The position numbers and the translations under genes are program-made. Below, piece after piece: positions 1-7,008 of a stretch of 27,798 bases of DNA; positions within the stretch are counted from its first letter, which is position 1; every line of letters begins with the position of its first letter. Below the pieces are notes generated by a model that was not told the origin of the DNA, did no database searches, and worked only from the letters and a program-made list of their open reading frames with translations. Source of the stretch: a virus; the IMG/VR virus record IMGVR_UViG_3300024520_005213, positions 1-27,798 of that record. One strand, 5' to 3'.

Positions 1-1
1 T

Positions 2-124
2 TGGGATGGCAAACGAGTGTGGGACCCGCAGCAAGGCCGAGCAGGAAAGGTCGCATATAGGAATCAAATGGCGCGGGAAGTTGCAATTACCGGCATCCAG
101 CGCGCTGACGAGAAAGGACAGTAA
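2..124 (+). CDS. 3' end of an unrecognised phage gene (partial)
   Basis: The frame is open from the left edge of the window to a TAA at 122-124 and gives about 40 residues ending in ADEKGQ. The composition is hydrophilic (DGKRVWDPQQGR, then VAYRNQMAREV) and looks like real coding sequence. The next gene starts 3 nt after the stop, and its AAAGGA ribosome binding site lies inside this gene's last codons, as in the coupled junctions that follow. The start and most of the protein lie outside the window, so no function can be given. Confidence 0.6.
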   Translation, partial: WDGKRVWDPQQGRAGKVAYRNQMAREVAITGIQRADEKGQ

Positions 125-127
125 CTA

Positions 128-937
128 ATGAGCAGACCCAAAAGACGATGGAGCGACAATGACCGGCACTTTGGACCGTTCACGCTGGCTCTCGGTGACT
201 ACCGACAATTCAGCATCATGCTGGATTCCGGCCACGACGAATATCCCGGCTGCTGCCTACGTCTGCGAGCATTCGGTGCAACGCTGATAATTGAACTACC
301 AGCCATTATTAAGCCGTGGCGAGAAAAAATTATTGCTGGATGGGATGCGGCAACAGTCGAGCGCCTGCGCCGCAACTGGTATTGGAATGAATATGCTCGC
401 GAGTACGGCTTCGCCCTTATTGAGGGTGAGGTGCATTTGCGCTACGGGCGGCAAACCAACGACAGTTCAACAGATCAGGGCGAAGTGTGGTTTCTGCCGT
501 GGATGCAATGGCGGCATGTCCGGCACACACTGTATGGTCTGGACGGTTTTTTTGTATGGGCGGAGCTTGAAGGGATGCCCTGGGAGCAGCGTCACGAACG
601 CACTTATCTGTGCCCGTCATTATCCTTTGAATTTGATGACTATGACGGAGAGCGCATTACTGCGCGAACCAAGATCGAGGAACGCGAATGGCTTTTCGGC
701 ACGGGTTGGTTCAGGTGGCTGTCACTGTTTCGCCGGGCAAAGGCCATCCGATCACTTGATATCAGGTTTTCAAGTGAGGTCGGCAAACGAAAGGGATCAT
801 GGAAGGGCGGAACGATCGGCCATTCCATCGAAATGCGATCCGGCGAACTGCATGAATCAGCATTCCAACGCTATTGCTGTGAACACGATATGGCATTCGT
901 CGGTGCACCTGACCACGACGAACAGGAACCAGAATGA
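128..937 (+). CDS. Hypothetical phage protein, 269 aa
   Basis: I do not recognise a named family. The protein is rich in Trp, Arg and Tyr, with a basic start (SRPKRRW), and has no signal peptide or membrane segment. A segment near residues 218-247 (GSWKGGTIGHSIEM, then ESAFQRYC) has the look of uncharacterised proteins in phage early regions, but that is recollection rather than proof. The ATG at 128 follows an AAAGGA sequence at 113-118, with 9 nt spacing. The end overlaps the next gene through ATGA (934-937), so the two are probably co-translated. The long alternative frame at 291-950 is a shadow of this gene. Confidence 0.75.
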   Translation: MSRPKRRWSDNDRHFGPFTLALGDYRQFSIMLDSGHDEYPGCCLRLRAFGATLIIELPAIIKPWREKIIAGWDAATVERLRRNWYWNEYAREYGFALIEGEVHLRYGRQTNDSSTDQGEVWFLPWMQWRHVRHTLYGLDGFFVWAELEGMPWEQRHERTYLCPSLSFEFDDYDGERITARTKIEEREWLFGTGWFRWLSLFRRAKAIRSLDIRFSSEVGKRKGSWKGGTIGHSIEMRSGELHESAFQRYCCEHDMAFVGAPDHDEQEPE

Positions 938-1476
938 AAGAACTGATTGAGGCCCGTGTTCAGAATATGCGCGAGTGTGCGGATCGACTCAATAGATTTG
1001 ATCGAAGCTCTGGCGCGGCAGTTTGCCTGCGGCGTGACGCACAAATAATTGAGGACATGCAAGCAGTGATAGATGCTGCGACTCAAACGATTTTAGAGTT
1101 ACGGACACAGACTGCTGAAGTCACTGGCTTACAGGATCGATTGACCAAGATTTGGCTCGAAACTAAGTTTGTCAGTCCACGAATCGTCGAGATAAAACGA
1201 CTAGCTGACACCGCCTCAGGTAGTCACAAGCGAACCGGCATCAAAAATATCAAAGATTCCATACGCGCATTGGAAGCACAGCAGGCAGTGATAGATTCGA
1301 CACTTCCCTTTTGGACTTGGATGTACAACCAAGGTTACACGCAGGGGCATCATGACACCGTTGAAAGCATGTATACAGACGTACAGTCTGTTGATATGGA
1401 AACCTATCACGACGACATTGTTTCGGAACTGTTAGGAGAATACGCACAAACACTCGCCAAGCTGGATGAGAAATGA
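934..1476 (+). CDS. Hypothetical protein, 180 aa, helical
   Basis: Unrecognised. The protein is rich in Glu, Gln, Arg and Ala and probably mostly alpha-helical. It has heptad-like stretches in residues 35-70 and 100-125, so it may be a small coiled-coil protein. There are no catalytic motifs, signal peptide or membrane segment. Its ATG at 934 overlaps the previous stop (ATGA), and its own stop overlaps the next ATG at 1473 in the same way, so it is the middle gene of a coupled run. The position among small accessory genes suggests an early-region role, but no specific function is supported. Confidence 0.72.
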   Translation: MKELIEARVQNMRECADRLNRFDRSSGAAVCLRRDAQIIEDMQAVIDAATQTILELRTQTAEVTGLQDRLTKIWLETKFVSPRIVEIKRLADTASGSHKRTGIKNIKDSIRALEAQQAVIDSTLPFWTWMYNQGYTQGHHDTVESMYTDVQSVDMETYHDDIVSELLGEYAQTLAKLDEK

Positions 1477-1844
1477 GCGCACGGATTAAACTGGCTGAGG
1501 CAATGGGCTGGAAACATATCCACAAAAAGTATGTGAAAATGGACGGTCAAAGCTATCCGTTTGGTTGCCCACCTGCTAAAGAGTATTCAGACGGCAAGAT
1601 CAACAAAAAGTACCAGGAGCAAATTCCCGATCCCGAAAACAAAGCTAACGACTGCGAGGCTTTGATTCGGCATTTACAAGCAAACGGTTGGCGCGTAGTT
1701 ATCCATCACAGAGAAAAGTCCGGTGCTACCATTCGGGTTATTTTGCCGAGGCAACTTCAGTTTCATGATTGGAGCGGCGACAACTGGAAAACCGGCGTAT
1801 GCGAACTGGCCTGCAAGGCTCTATCTATCGGAGACTCAGGATAG
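1473..1844 (+). CDS. Hypothetical protein, 123 aa
   Basis: A small soluble protein with a basic N-terminal half (MGWKHIHKKYVK) followed by a proline-bounded segment (PDPENKANDCEALIRHL). That pattern recurs in small phage proteins that carry a 'PDP...ND..AL..' region and predict an amphipathic helix. I cannot attach a function. The ATG overlaps the previous stop as ATGA. The TAG stop at 1842-1844 overlaps the GTG start of the J-domain gene (TAGTG), which supports translational coupling across the junction. Confidence 0.7.
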   Translation: MSARIKLAEAMGWKHIHKKYVKMDGQSYPFGCPPAKEYSDGKINKKYQEQIPDPENKANDCEALIRHLQANGWRVVIHHREKSGATIRVILPRQLQFHDWSGDNWKTGVCELACKALSIGDSG

Positions 1845-2392
1845 TGGCACTGGACCCTTACGCCATTCTCGGTATCGAGCCTGACGCTACACAGGAAGAG
1901 ATTCGCAAGGCTTATCGAGCCATGGCGAGCATTCACCATCCCGATAAGAATCTTGACGATCCGTTTGCCAAGACGAGGTTTCAGCAGGTCAAAACCGCTT
2001 ATGAAATTCTCAAATATCCGACACGCCGGGCGCGCTTTGATGGCGGTGAAAGTACTGACAAATTCGATATTCGAGGGGCGTCGGTCGGGCTGTTGATTCA
2101 AGTCTTTTTCGATGTGCTGCAGCAGGGCGATCAGCATATTATTTTCCGCATAAAGGAAGCGCTCGATGTTCGGTCGAGGACGACCGGGGAGACTATCAGA
2201 GAAAACAAAAACATCGCGACCAATCTTTTGAGAGTCAAGCGGAATTTTTCGCACTCTGGAGATGGTCGCAACTTTCTGGCTGACGCGATTGACAGCCAGC
2301 ACGAGAAGGTGGCCGAGATGCTTAAAAACCTAAAACGCGAAGCAGCGGTGACCGATCATGCCAAAGTGGTTCTAGGCGAGTTTGCAGATTGA
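1844..2392 (+). CDS. DnaJ-like J-domain protein
   Basis: The N-terminal ~60 residues form a J domain: DPYAILGIEPDATQEEIRKA, then a helix ending in the diagnostic HPD (residues 32-34, in IHHPDKN), then a third helix (FQQVKTAYEILKYPTRRARF). In J proteins HPD stimulates Hsp70 (DnaK) ATPase activity, so this protein probably recruits host DnaK. The remaining ~110 residues have no Gly/Phe-rich linker or zinc-finger CxxCxG repeats, so it is not a full DnaJ. The C-terminal part (IDSQHEKVAEMLKNL) is unrecognised and may bind the client. GTG at 1844 is preferred because it overlaps the previous TAG and places the J domain at the N terminus. An upstream ATG at 1769 would add 25 residues that only shadow the previous gene. 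Confidence 0.85.
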   Translation: MALDPYAILGIEPDATQEEIRKAYRAMASIHHPDKNLDDPFAKTRFQQVKTAYEILKYPTRRARFDGGESTDKFDIRGASVGLLIQVFFDVLQQGDQHIIFRIKEALDVRSRTTGETIRENKNIATNLLRVKRNFSHSGDGRNFLADAIDSQHEKVAEMLKNLKREAAVTDHAKVVLGEFAD

Positions 2393-2438
2393 CGGGTTTC
2401 ACAACTTTTACCATCTCGACCGCATACCGGGGATAAAT

Positions 2439-2834
2439 ATGAAAACCGCGAAAGAAATGCGTCCGCTGGAAGGTCGCCGCTGTGAGATAACCATTATGGA
2501 CTTCCGCAAAGCGCCGGGTGAGGTGTTCGCTCAGGTTGCCATGGGCATGACGTTCATAGTGACAAGGCAGGGCGCGCCGATTGCTACCATCGGGCCGCCT
2601 TCATTTACCGATATCGCGGCGATAATCGAGGGGCATGGACATGAAATTACGTGGGAAATTCTCGGTGGAGATGAAGGATGGTATGCTTGGGCATCTCACA
2701 GCGGCGACTATGACGCGCATAATTTTAAGTGTTCTGACCGTGGCGACACGGTTTATGATGCAGTATCCATCGTGTCCAGGCGGCTCTCTGATTTCGGGCC
2801 TGTCTGGGCACAATTAAAACCTACTGAGAGGTAG
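2439..2834 (+). CDS. Phd/YefM antitoxin-like domain protein with C-terminal extension
   Basis: Residues ~16-53 read as ITIMDFRKAPGEVFAQVA, then MTFIVTRQGAPIATI. This matches the Phd/YefM pattern of a short strand, a 'FR..P.EV' helix, then 'G.tfiVTr.G.PvA.I'. In antitoxins this N-terminal fold binds operator DNA. The C-terminal ~75 residues (GWYAWASHSGDYD, then VSRRLSDFGPVW) are not a usual toxin-binding tail, and no toxin gene is adjacent, so a DNA-binding or regulatory role is more likely than a toxin-antitoxin pair. The start at 2439 has a GGGGA sequence 5 nt upstream. An ATG at 2382 would overlap the J-domain gene and adds residues outside the domain. Confidence 0.6.
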   Translation: MKTAKEMRPLEGRRCEITIMDFRKAPGEVFAQVAMGMTFIVTRQGAPIATIGPPSFTDIAAIIEGHGHEITWEILGGDEGWYAWASHSGDYDAHNFKCSDRGDTVYDAVSIVSRRLSDFGPVWAQLKPTER

Positions 2835-2840
2835 AGAACG

Positions 2841-3428
2841 ATGAATAAATTCCTATTACCGATGTTGCTGTTTTTGCTTGCTGGCGCCGCCCATGCGCAA
2901 GAAATAGTTTTCACCGCTGAAACGACCACTGGTGACGCGGTTGTGACGCCAGTTCTTTCGTGGTCTACCAATCCGGCAGCCGATAGCTGTACGGCAAGCG
3001 GGGATTGGACTGGCGCGAAGTTGTCTGCGGGCAGCGAGACATTGCCTGATATTCAATCCTCTGCGACTTACATCCTTGACTGTTTTTGGACAACAGGGAT
3101 GGCAACGCTGACATGGACGCCACCGACGACGAACACTGATGGCACCACTCTGACTGATCTGACGAGTTACAAAATTTATCAGTTGGCCGGCGGTGAGGTT
3201 GTGAGCGAAACGCTTAACAGCGATGTCGGAACCGTCCCGCCGTTTGTTATCAATGATTTACCGGCCGGGGATCACTGTTGGGTTGTGGCGGCGATCAATT
3301 CCCGAGGCATTGAAGGGCCGCTGTCGAATGAATCGTGTAAAACGATCACGGCGGAGAGCAGCAGCAGGGGTGTGGCGATCACCGTCAATCCGGCGCCGTC
3401 AGGAATTGTTGATCTTGGCGTACTGTGA
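2841..3428 (+). CDS. Exported fibronectin-III/Ig-like protein
   Basis: The N terminus is a clear Sec signal peptide: MNK, a run of Leu/Phe/Met, then cleavage at AHA|QE after residue 19. The mature part has an Ig-like stretch with a possible disulfide pair (C in ADSCTASGDW, C in YILDCFW). A fibronectin-III-like domain follows at about residues 90-172 (LTWTPPTTNTDG, SYKIYQLAGG, GDHCWVVAAINSRG), with a second Cys pair. The last ~25 residues are a Ser-rich tail. The protein is probably periplasmic or surface-exposed in the infected cell, perhaps binding carbohydrate or protein. No enzyme motif is present. Ribosome binding is by GAGAGG upstream of ATG 2841. Signal peptides are uncommon in phage structural blocks. 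Confidence 0.8.
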   Translation: MNKFLLPMLLFLLAGAAHAQEIVFTAETTTGDAVVTPVLSWSTNPAADSCTASGDWTGAKLSAGSETLPDIQSSATYILDCFWTTGMATLTWTPPTTNTDGTTLTDLTSYKIYQLAGGEVVSETLNSDVGTVPPFVINDLPAGDHCWVVAAINSRGIEGPLSNESCKTITAESSSRGVAITVNPAPSGIVDLGVL

Positions 3429-3489
3429 TAGCCGACGACGCGAAATCGGGGCCGGTAGGGGCAATTCAGTGCGTCACAGAATTATATAG

Positions 3490-4098
3490 ATGTCCCTGAA
3501 AAACGACTTCACTTTTCTGGGTATTACCTTGCGAGACTGGCCGGAAAGCATGGTCGGGAAGTTTTCCGGGACGCGGCTCATTCTATGTGCTGGTGCTGCG
3601 TGTATTTGGGATGACCTGGCTCTACTTGGGGTCCGCAAAGAGACGAGCGACACGCACTTCATGGCGGTCAACGACGTTGCAATGCATCTGCCGCTCAAGA
3701 TCCGCCATTTGTACTCCAACGATCACAAGATGTTCGGTCACTGGATCGGCGCCCGGCGCGCTCAATACGTCCGGAGGTTCGGAGACATCGAATACACGCA
3801 TTCCAACCGGGTTGGGGGTCAGCATAGCTGGCCATGGCCCGGACACGGTACAAGCGCTCTCGGTGCGGTGTATACTGGCCTTGCGATGGGGTATGAACCA
3901 ATTATTTTGTGTGGCTGCCCTTTGGACGATTCCCCGAACTATTTTTCCCCATCGTGGGAGGTGAGAAATTTTACCCGGGAAGTTTCCGACCGTCCTGATG
4001 GCAAGATGGCTTACTGGTCTGATGCGGCCAGGAAGTGTTTCCGGGGGAGGGTTAAATCGATGTCCGGTCGCACGAGAGAGTTATTAGGAGCGCCATAA
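3490..4098 (+). CDS. DUF115/MptE-like protein (putative sugar- or nucleotide-related)
   Basis: After ~25 residues the protein reads RLILCAGAACIWDDLALLG, then 'MAVNDVA', then a central GQHSWPWPGHGTSALGAVYTG followed by LAMGYEPIILCGCPLD. The opening Rossmann-like strand-loop (GAGAs..dD), 'vNdv' and the 'GtsAl.Av..a..mGy..IiL.G.pld' block are typical of the DUF115/MptE-like group, which includes glycosyl- and motility-associated proteins, and of related phage proteins. The substrate is unknown. The location before an appendage gene and a glycosyltransferase cassette fits a sugar-transfer role. The Shine-Dalgarno signal before ATG 3490 is weak; the start may rely on the small upstream frame whose TAG (3487-3489) abuts it. 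The stop overlaps the next ATG (TAATG). Confidence 0.6.
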   Translation: MSLKNDFTFLGITLRDWPESMVGKFSGTRLILCAGAACIWDDLALLGVRKETSDTHFMAVNDVAMHLPLKIRHLYSNDHKMFGHWIGARRAQYVRRFGDIEYTHSNRVGGQHSWPWPGHGTSALGAVYTGLAMGYEPIILCGCPLDDSPNYFSPSWEVRNFTREVSDRPDGKMAYWSDAARKCFRGRVKSMSGRTRELLGAP

Positions 4099-5414
4099 TG
4101 CCTGATTCAGCACTGACGCTTTGGTACACATTCGCCGAGTCGAAGAGTCTTGCGGCGGAAGGTGGGTTGGGTCCGACGCTCGGCATAGTTCGCGCGACCG
4201 AAGCTACGTATTTCGATTCTGCCGGGGTGTTGCAAACTGCGGCGAGTGGGGAAGCGCGTTTCGACCACAACCCGGCGACAGGTGAAAGTCTGGGCCTGTT
4301 GGTTGAGCCGTTACGCACCAACATCTGCCTGCAAAGCGAGGACGTAACCACTACTTGGACCAGCGAAAACATCACACTTGTAGCCAATACCGATGTCGCT
4401 CCTGATGGAAATAGTACGGCAGACACTCTTACGGACGCCAGTGCTGGAGCCTTTGGCCTGATAAACCAAACCATAACAATAGCTGATGACAATGCTGTCT
4501 ACACATTCAGCGTTTTCATAAAGAAAACGAGTTCCGCCATATTCGGGGTGAACTATCGCCTTCTGGGCGGGACTACAGAGGTCAACGCTTTTGGCAGATT
4601 TCAGCCAAGTACAAATACCTTCAATTCGTCCGCGCCCGCTGATGCCGTTTCAGAAGATGTCGGAGACTACTACAGAATAAGCTGGTCCATCACCAATAAT
4701 ACGTCTGGCAACACAACCATGCAGTTGATTCTTCAGCCCGCAGTACGTTCGACTATTGATGGCGGGGACGACGCCACAGTTACCGGCAGTCAAGTAATCT
4801 GGGGCGTGCAGGTAGAAGCCGGTACTTTCCCGACATCCTACATTCCGACGACCAGCTCGGCCGTACAACGTAACGCTGACGTTCCAAATACAAATGATGT
4901 GAGTTGGGTCAACCAATCAGCCGGCACACTCTACATACGTGTAACACCTCTTGATATCACGCAAGATTACGATTTTGTTTCTCTGAACGACACGACCTTC
5001 CAAGAGAGTCACTACCTGAGAATAAAGGACGGTGACGGTACGGCCGTAGCCAACAGCAGGGACGGCAACGTGGATCAGTACGATATGTCGAGTGCCGCAG
5101 CGTTGTCGGTTGACACAGAGTCGATACTGGTCTCAGCATGGGAACTCAACAACGTGGCGGCATACGTTGATGGCGCTGAAATGTCCGGCTCTCCAGACGC
5201 CGCAGCAACTATGCCGACAGTCACAAGATTTGGGTTAGCAAGTGGCGGGCCGGGGTTTGGCGGTGATTTCGCTACTTACTGCATGGCCGAAATACGCTAC
5301 TACAACGAGCGCAAGGCCGATGCGTTTCTGGCCGATCTGTCGAACGGGCTCATCAGCGAAAGGGCAGTATCGAGAGTGTCAGGACTTGGCTTCAAATACG
5401 GGGTATCCATGTGA
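4098..5414 (+). CDS. Tail appendage / receptor-binding-like protein
   Basis: A 438-residue beta-rich protein, Thr/Ser/Asn/Asp-rich and low in Lys. It contains blocks seen often in phage appendage proteins: LGLLVEPLRTNICLQSED, a jelly-roll-like stretch (YTFSVFIKKTSSAIFGV, then GDYYRISWSITN), then WGVQVEAGTFPTSYIPTTSS. The second half resembles a concanavalin/LamG-type fold (YVDGAEMSG, EIRYYNERKADAFLADL). It is likely a virion surface protein that binds glycans or the host, and is well placed next to a sugar-transfer cassette. A strong AGGAG at 4086-4090 lies 7 nt before ATG 4098. There is no pectate-lyase or sialidase signature, so depolymerase activity is not claimed. Confidence 0.75.
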   Translation: MPDSALTLWYTFAESKSLAAEGGLGPTLGIVRATEATYFDSAGVLQTAASGEARFDHNPATGESLGLLVEPLRTNICLQSEDVTTTWTSENITLVANTDVAPDGNSTADTLTDASAGAFGLINQTITIADDNAVYTFSVFIKKTSSAIFGVNYRLLGGTTEVNAFGRFQPSTNTFNSSAPADAVSEDVGDYYRISWSITNNTSGNTTMQLILQPAVRSTIDGGDDATVTGSQVIWGVQVEAGTFPTSYIPTTSSAVQRNADVPNTNDVSWVNQSAGTLYIRVTPLDITQDYDFVSLNDTTFQESHYLRIKDGDGTAVANSRDGNVDQYDMSSAAALSVDTESILVSAWELNNVAAYVDGAEMSGSPDAAATMPTVTRFGLASGGPGFGGDFATYCMAEIRYYNERKADAFLADLSNGLISERAVSRVSGLGFKYGVSM

Positions 5415-5420
5415 TGAATC

Positions 5421-5963
5421 ATGCGTGCTGAGGAAGTCAGGAAATATACCTGCTGCTACAGCAAGAAGAACTACCGGATGGCCAAACGGAACCGGGCGCG
5501 TGCATTCAAGGATATTATGTCGATTCCGGATAGAGCAAACTACCTGGATGTAGGCTGCGGTCGCGGCGAAACCCTTGATATGGCGAACCATCTGGATCGT
5601 TCCGGCGTCTTTGGCGTCGAAATCGTTCCTTCTCTTTGCCTTCGATACCGTGTTACTCAGGCCAGCATTACCAACCTGCCGTTCGCAGATAATTCCATGG
5701 ATTACGTGTCGTGCTACGATGTGCTTGAGCATCTGCCGACTGAGGACGTTGAAACCGCCTTGTCCGAACTTTGGCGGGTTACTGACAAGGCGCTATTCAT
5801 CACCACCAACGATCACAAGTCGAATTATCTTGGCCTTGACCTGCACTTGACCAGAAAGCCGAGAGAGTGGTGGGAAGAGTGGTTTCATAAGTTTGGCTAC
5901 GCGGCAATCGACAGGTGCGTATTTGCAACTGAAAGGGATTGGCATTGGCGCATAGAAATGTAG
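5421..5963 (+). CDS. Class I SAM-dependent methyltransferase (1)
   Basis: The glycine-rich SAM-binding motif I is at residues 42-49 (LDVGCGRG), followed by an acidic end of strand 2 (FGVEIVPS) and the MDYVSCYDVLEHLP segment typical of Methyltransf_11-like enzymes acting on small molecules or sugars. It has 180 residues, short but enough for a minimal Rossmann methyltransferase. There is no DPPY/NPPY motif, so a DNA N-methyltransferase is unlikely. It is the first gene of the 5.2 kb modification cassette and starts 6 nt after the appendage gene. The ATG at 5421 has a poor Shine-Dalgarno sequence, so the exact start is uncertain. Confidence 0.8.
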   Translation: MRAEEVRKYTCCYSKKNYRMAKRNRARAFKDIMSIPDRANYLDVGCGRGETLDMANHLDRSGVFGVEIVPSLCLRYRVTQASITNLPFADNSMDYVSCYDVLEHLPTEDVETALSELWRVTDKALFITTNDHKSNYLGLDLHLTRKPREWWEEWFHKFGYAAIDRCVFATERDWHWRIEM

Positions 5964-6136
5964 GCTGTTCAAAAGTCGGTTACCCGAACGTCAAGGCTGC
6001 CCGAACGGCGCTGCACGAATGTCAGAAACATCGCGGAAGGCTCAACCGCAGGAAAGAGGCATCATTTTATCGCTGCGAAAGGTGTGGACAGTTTCACATC
6101 ACGAAAGCGCTACCGGGAGAGAAACGATTTACCTAG
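5945..6136 (+). CDS. Small zinc-ribbon-like protein
   Basis: A 63-residue basic protein whose C-terminal part reads FYRCERCGQFHITK. The CxxC followed by an aromatic and a His looks like half of a zinc-binding knuckle; an upstream Cys (in ALHECQKH) and His may complete it. Similar tiny phage proteins ending '..FYRCp.CG.wHlT..' are common and of unknown function. No ATG is available; TTG at 5945 is preferred because AAGGGA (5933-5938) sits 6 nt upstream, with TTG 5939 as the alternative. The gene overlaps the 3' end of the methyltransferase, and its stop is 12 nt before the glycosyltransferase ATG. Confidence 0.65.
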   Translation: MAHRNVGCSKVGYPNVKAARTALHECQKHRGRLNRRKEASFYRCERCGQFHITKALPGEKRFT

Positions 6137-6147
6137 ATAAGCTGACC

Positions 6148-6879
6148 ATGATCGTGCCCGTCTACGAACAGCCACTTATGTTGGCCGAGCAACTGGCAAC
6201 ATGGGCTTGCTACGACGATCACTTGCTTGAAAGAATAGAGTTCATCGTCGTTGACGACTGCAGCCCGACCCCGATCGAACCAATCGTCAGGGCGGCGAAT
6301 CCGCGCATTCAGAAGTGCCTCTACCGGATGAACAAAGACGTTCAGTGGAACCGGAACATCTGTCGGAATGCTGCCGTGCAAGCCGCCGAAACAGAATGGG
6401 TGCTGAACGTTGACGCCGACCACATCCTTCCGCCCCTGAGCGCACTGCGGTTATTTGAAGTGAATCTCAACGCTGGCGCATGGTACAGGTTTCCGAGGTG
6501 GAGAATCGGCGCGGCCGACGAGACGCGCCGCAAAGACGCTATTCCGGATGACTGCGAGTTCGGCGAGATAAAGCCTCACATCGATTCGCATCTGATGGCA
6601 CGAGAGTTGTTCATGCGGTCTCCGTATGACCCGGAGTACACCGGTTTTCTCGGTGGCGGTTCGCCGTTCCTGGCTCGGTTGCAGGAAATTGCGCCGGTAG
6701 AACTGCTACCTGACAGCGTGCATTTGTACGTTCATACCCGGCACGAGGTTGCCGATGCATCGATATTGAATCTTGATCGTGATACCAGCAGATACAAGAG
6801 ACTCAGGGGCGAAAAAGAAATGGCCAAAGACACGGTGCCGAAAAAACTCTTTGAACACGATTGGGAGCGGGTGATTTGA
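6148..6879 (+). CDS. GT2-like (GT-A fold) glycosyltransferase
   Basis: The protein opens directly into the GT-A core: MIVPVYEQP (usual 'iviPvYN'), VVDDCSPTP at about 35-42 with the conserved Asp pair, RNAAVQAAETEWVLNVDAD with the metal-binding DAD at 89-91, and a later aromatic/Gly segment (YTGFLGGGSPFLARL) typical of the acceptor side. It would transfer a nucleotide-activated sugar in the cytoplasm; donor and acceptor cannot be read. ATG 6148 is chosen because the GT-A fold starts there. The frame is open up to an ATG at 6019, but those residues shadow the zinc-ribbon gene. The Shine-Dalgarno sequence is weak, so translation may be coupled to the preceding stop. Confidence 0.8.
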   Translation: MIVPVYEQPLMLAEQLATWACYDDHLLERIEFIVVDDCSPTPIEPIVRAANPRIQKCLYRMNKDVQWNRNICRNAAVQAAETEWVLNVDADHILPPLSALRLFEVNLNAGAWYRFPRWRIGAADETRRKDAIPDDCEFGEIKPHIDSHLMARELFMRSPYDPEYTGFLGGGSPFLARLQEIAPVELLPDSVHLYVHTRHEVADASILNLDRDTSRYKRLRGEKEMAKDTVPKKLFEHDWERVI

Positions 6880-6980
6880 CCGTCGTGACCATTAGAGAGT
6901 CAGTATTTTATCGGCCTGTGCCGCAGGCGCCAAACAATGCAGTCAAGCGAGATTGCATTCTGTATCGGACGCTACTATAA
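6876..6980 (+). CDS. Possible 34-aa small protein
   Basis: A TTG at 6876 overlaps the TGA of the glycosyltransferase gene and is preceded by a purine-rich GGGAGCGGGTGA stretch. The frame encodes a 34-residue basic peptide (TIRESVFYRPVPQAPNNAVK and so on, ending YRTLL) and ends with TAA at 6978-6980. It fills most of a 129-nt gap that would otherwise be empty before the next gene's ribosome binding site. Its length gives no statistical support, so it is a candidate only. If translated, it would feed ribosomes to the GT-D gene start at 7009. Confidence 0.25.
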   Translation: MTVVTIRESVFYRPVPQAPNNAVKRDCILYRTLL

Positions 6981-7008
6981 GCATGTTAGTCAATGGGAAG
7001 ACGTTCAC

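Noticed and set aside
291-950. 219-residue plus-strand frame
   Set aside because: Overlaps the 128-937 gene in another frame, Cys/His/Arg-rich without domain, and the overlap junctions with neighbours support the 128-937 frame.
1763-2302. 179-residue minus-strand frame
   Set aside because: It lies opposite the J-domain gene, shows no domain or ribosome binding site, and reads as a shadow frame.
4052-4492. 146-residue minus-strand frame with hydrophobic sequence
   Set aside because: Antisense of the beta-rich appendage gene; hydrophobicity comes from reversed Thr/Asn/Asp codons, with no start signals.
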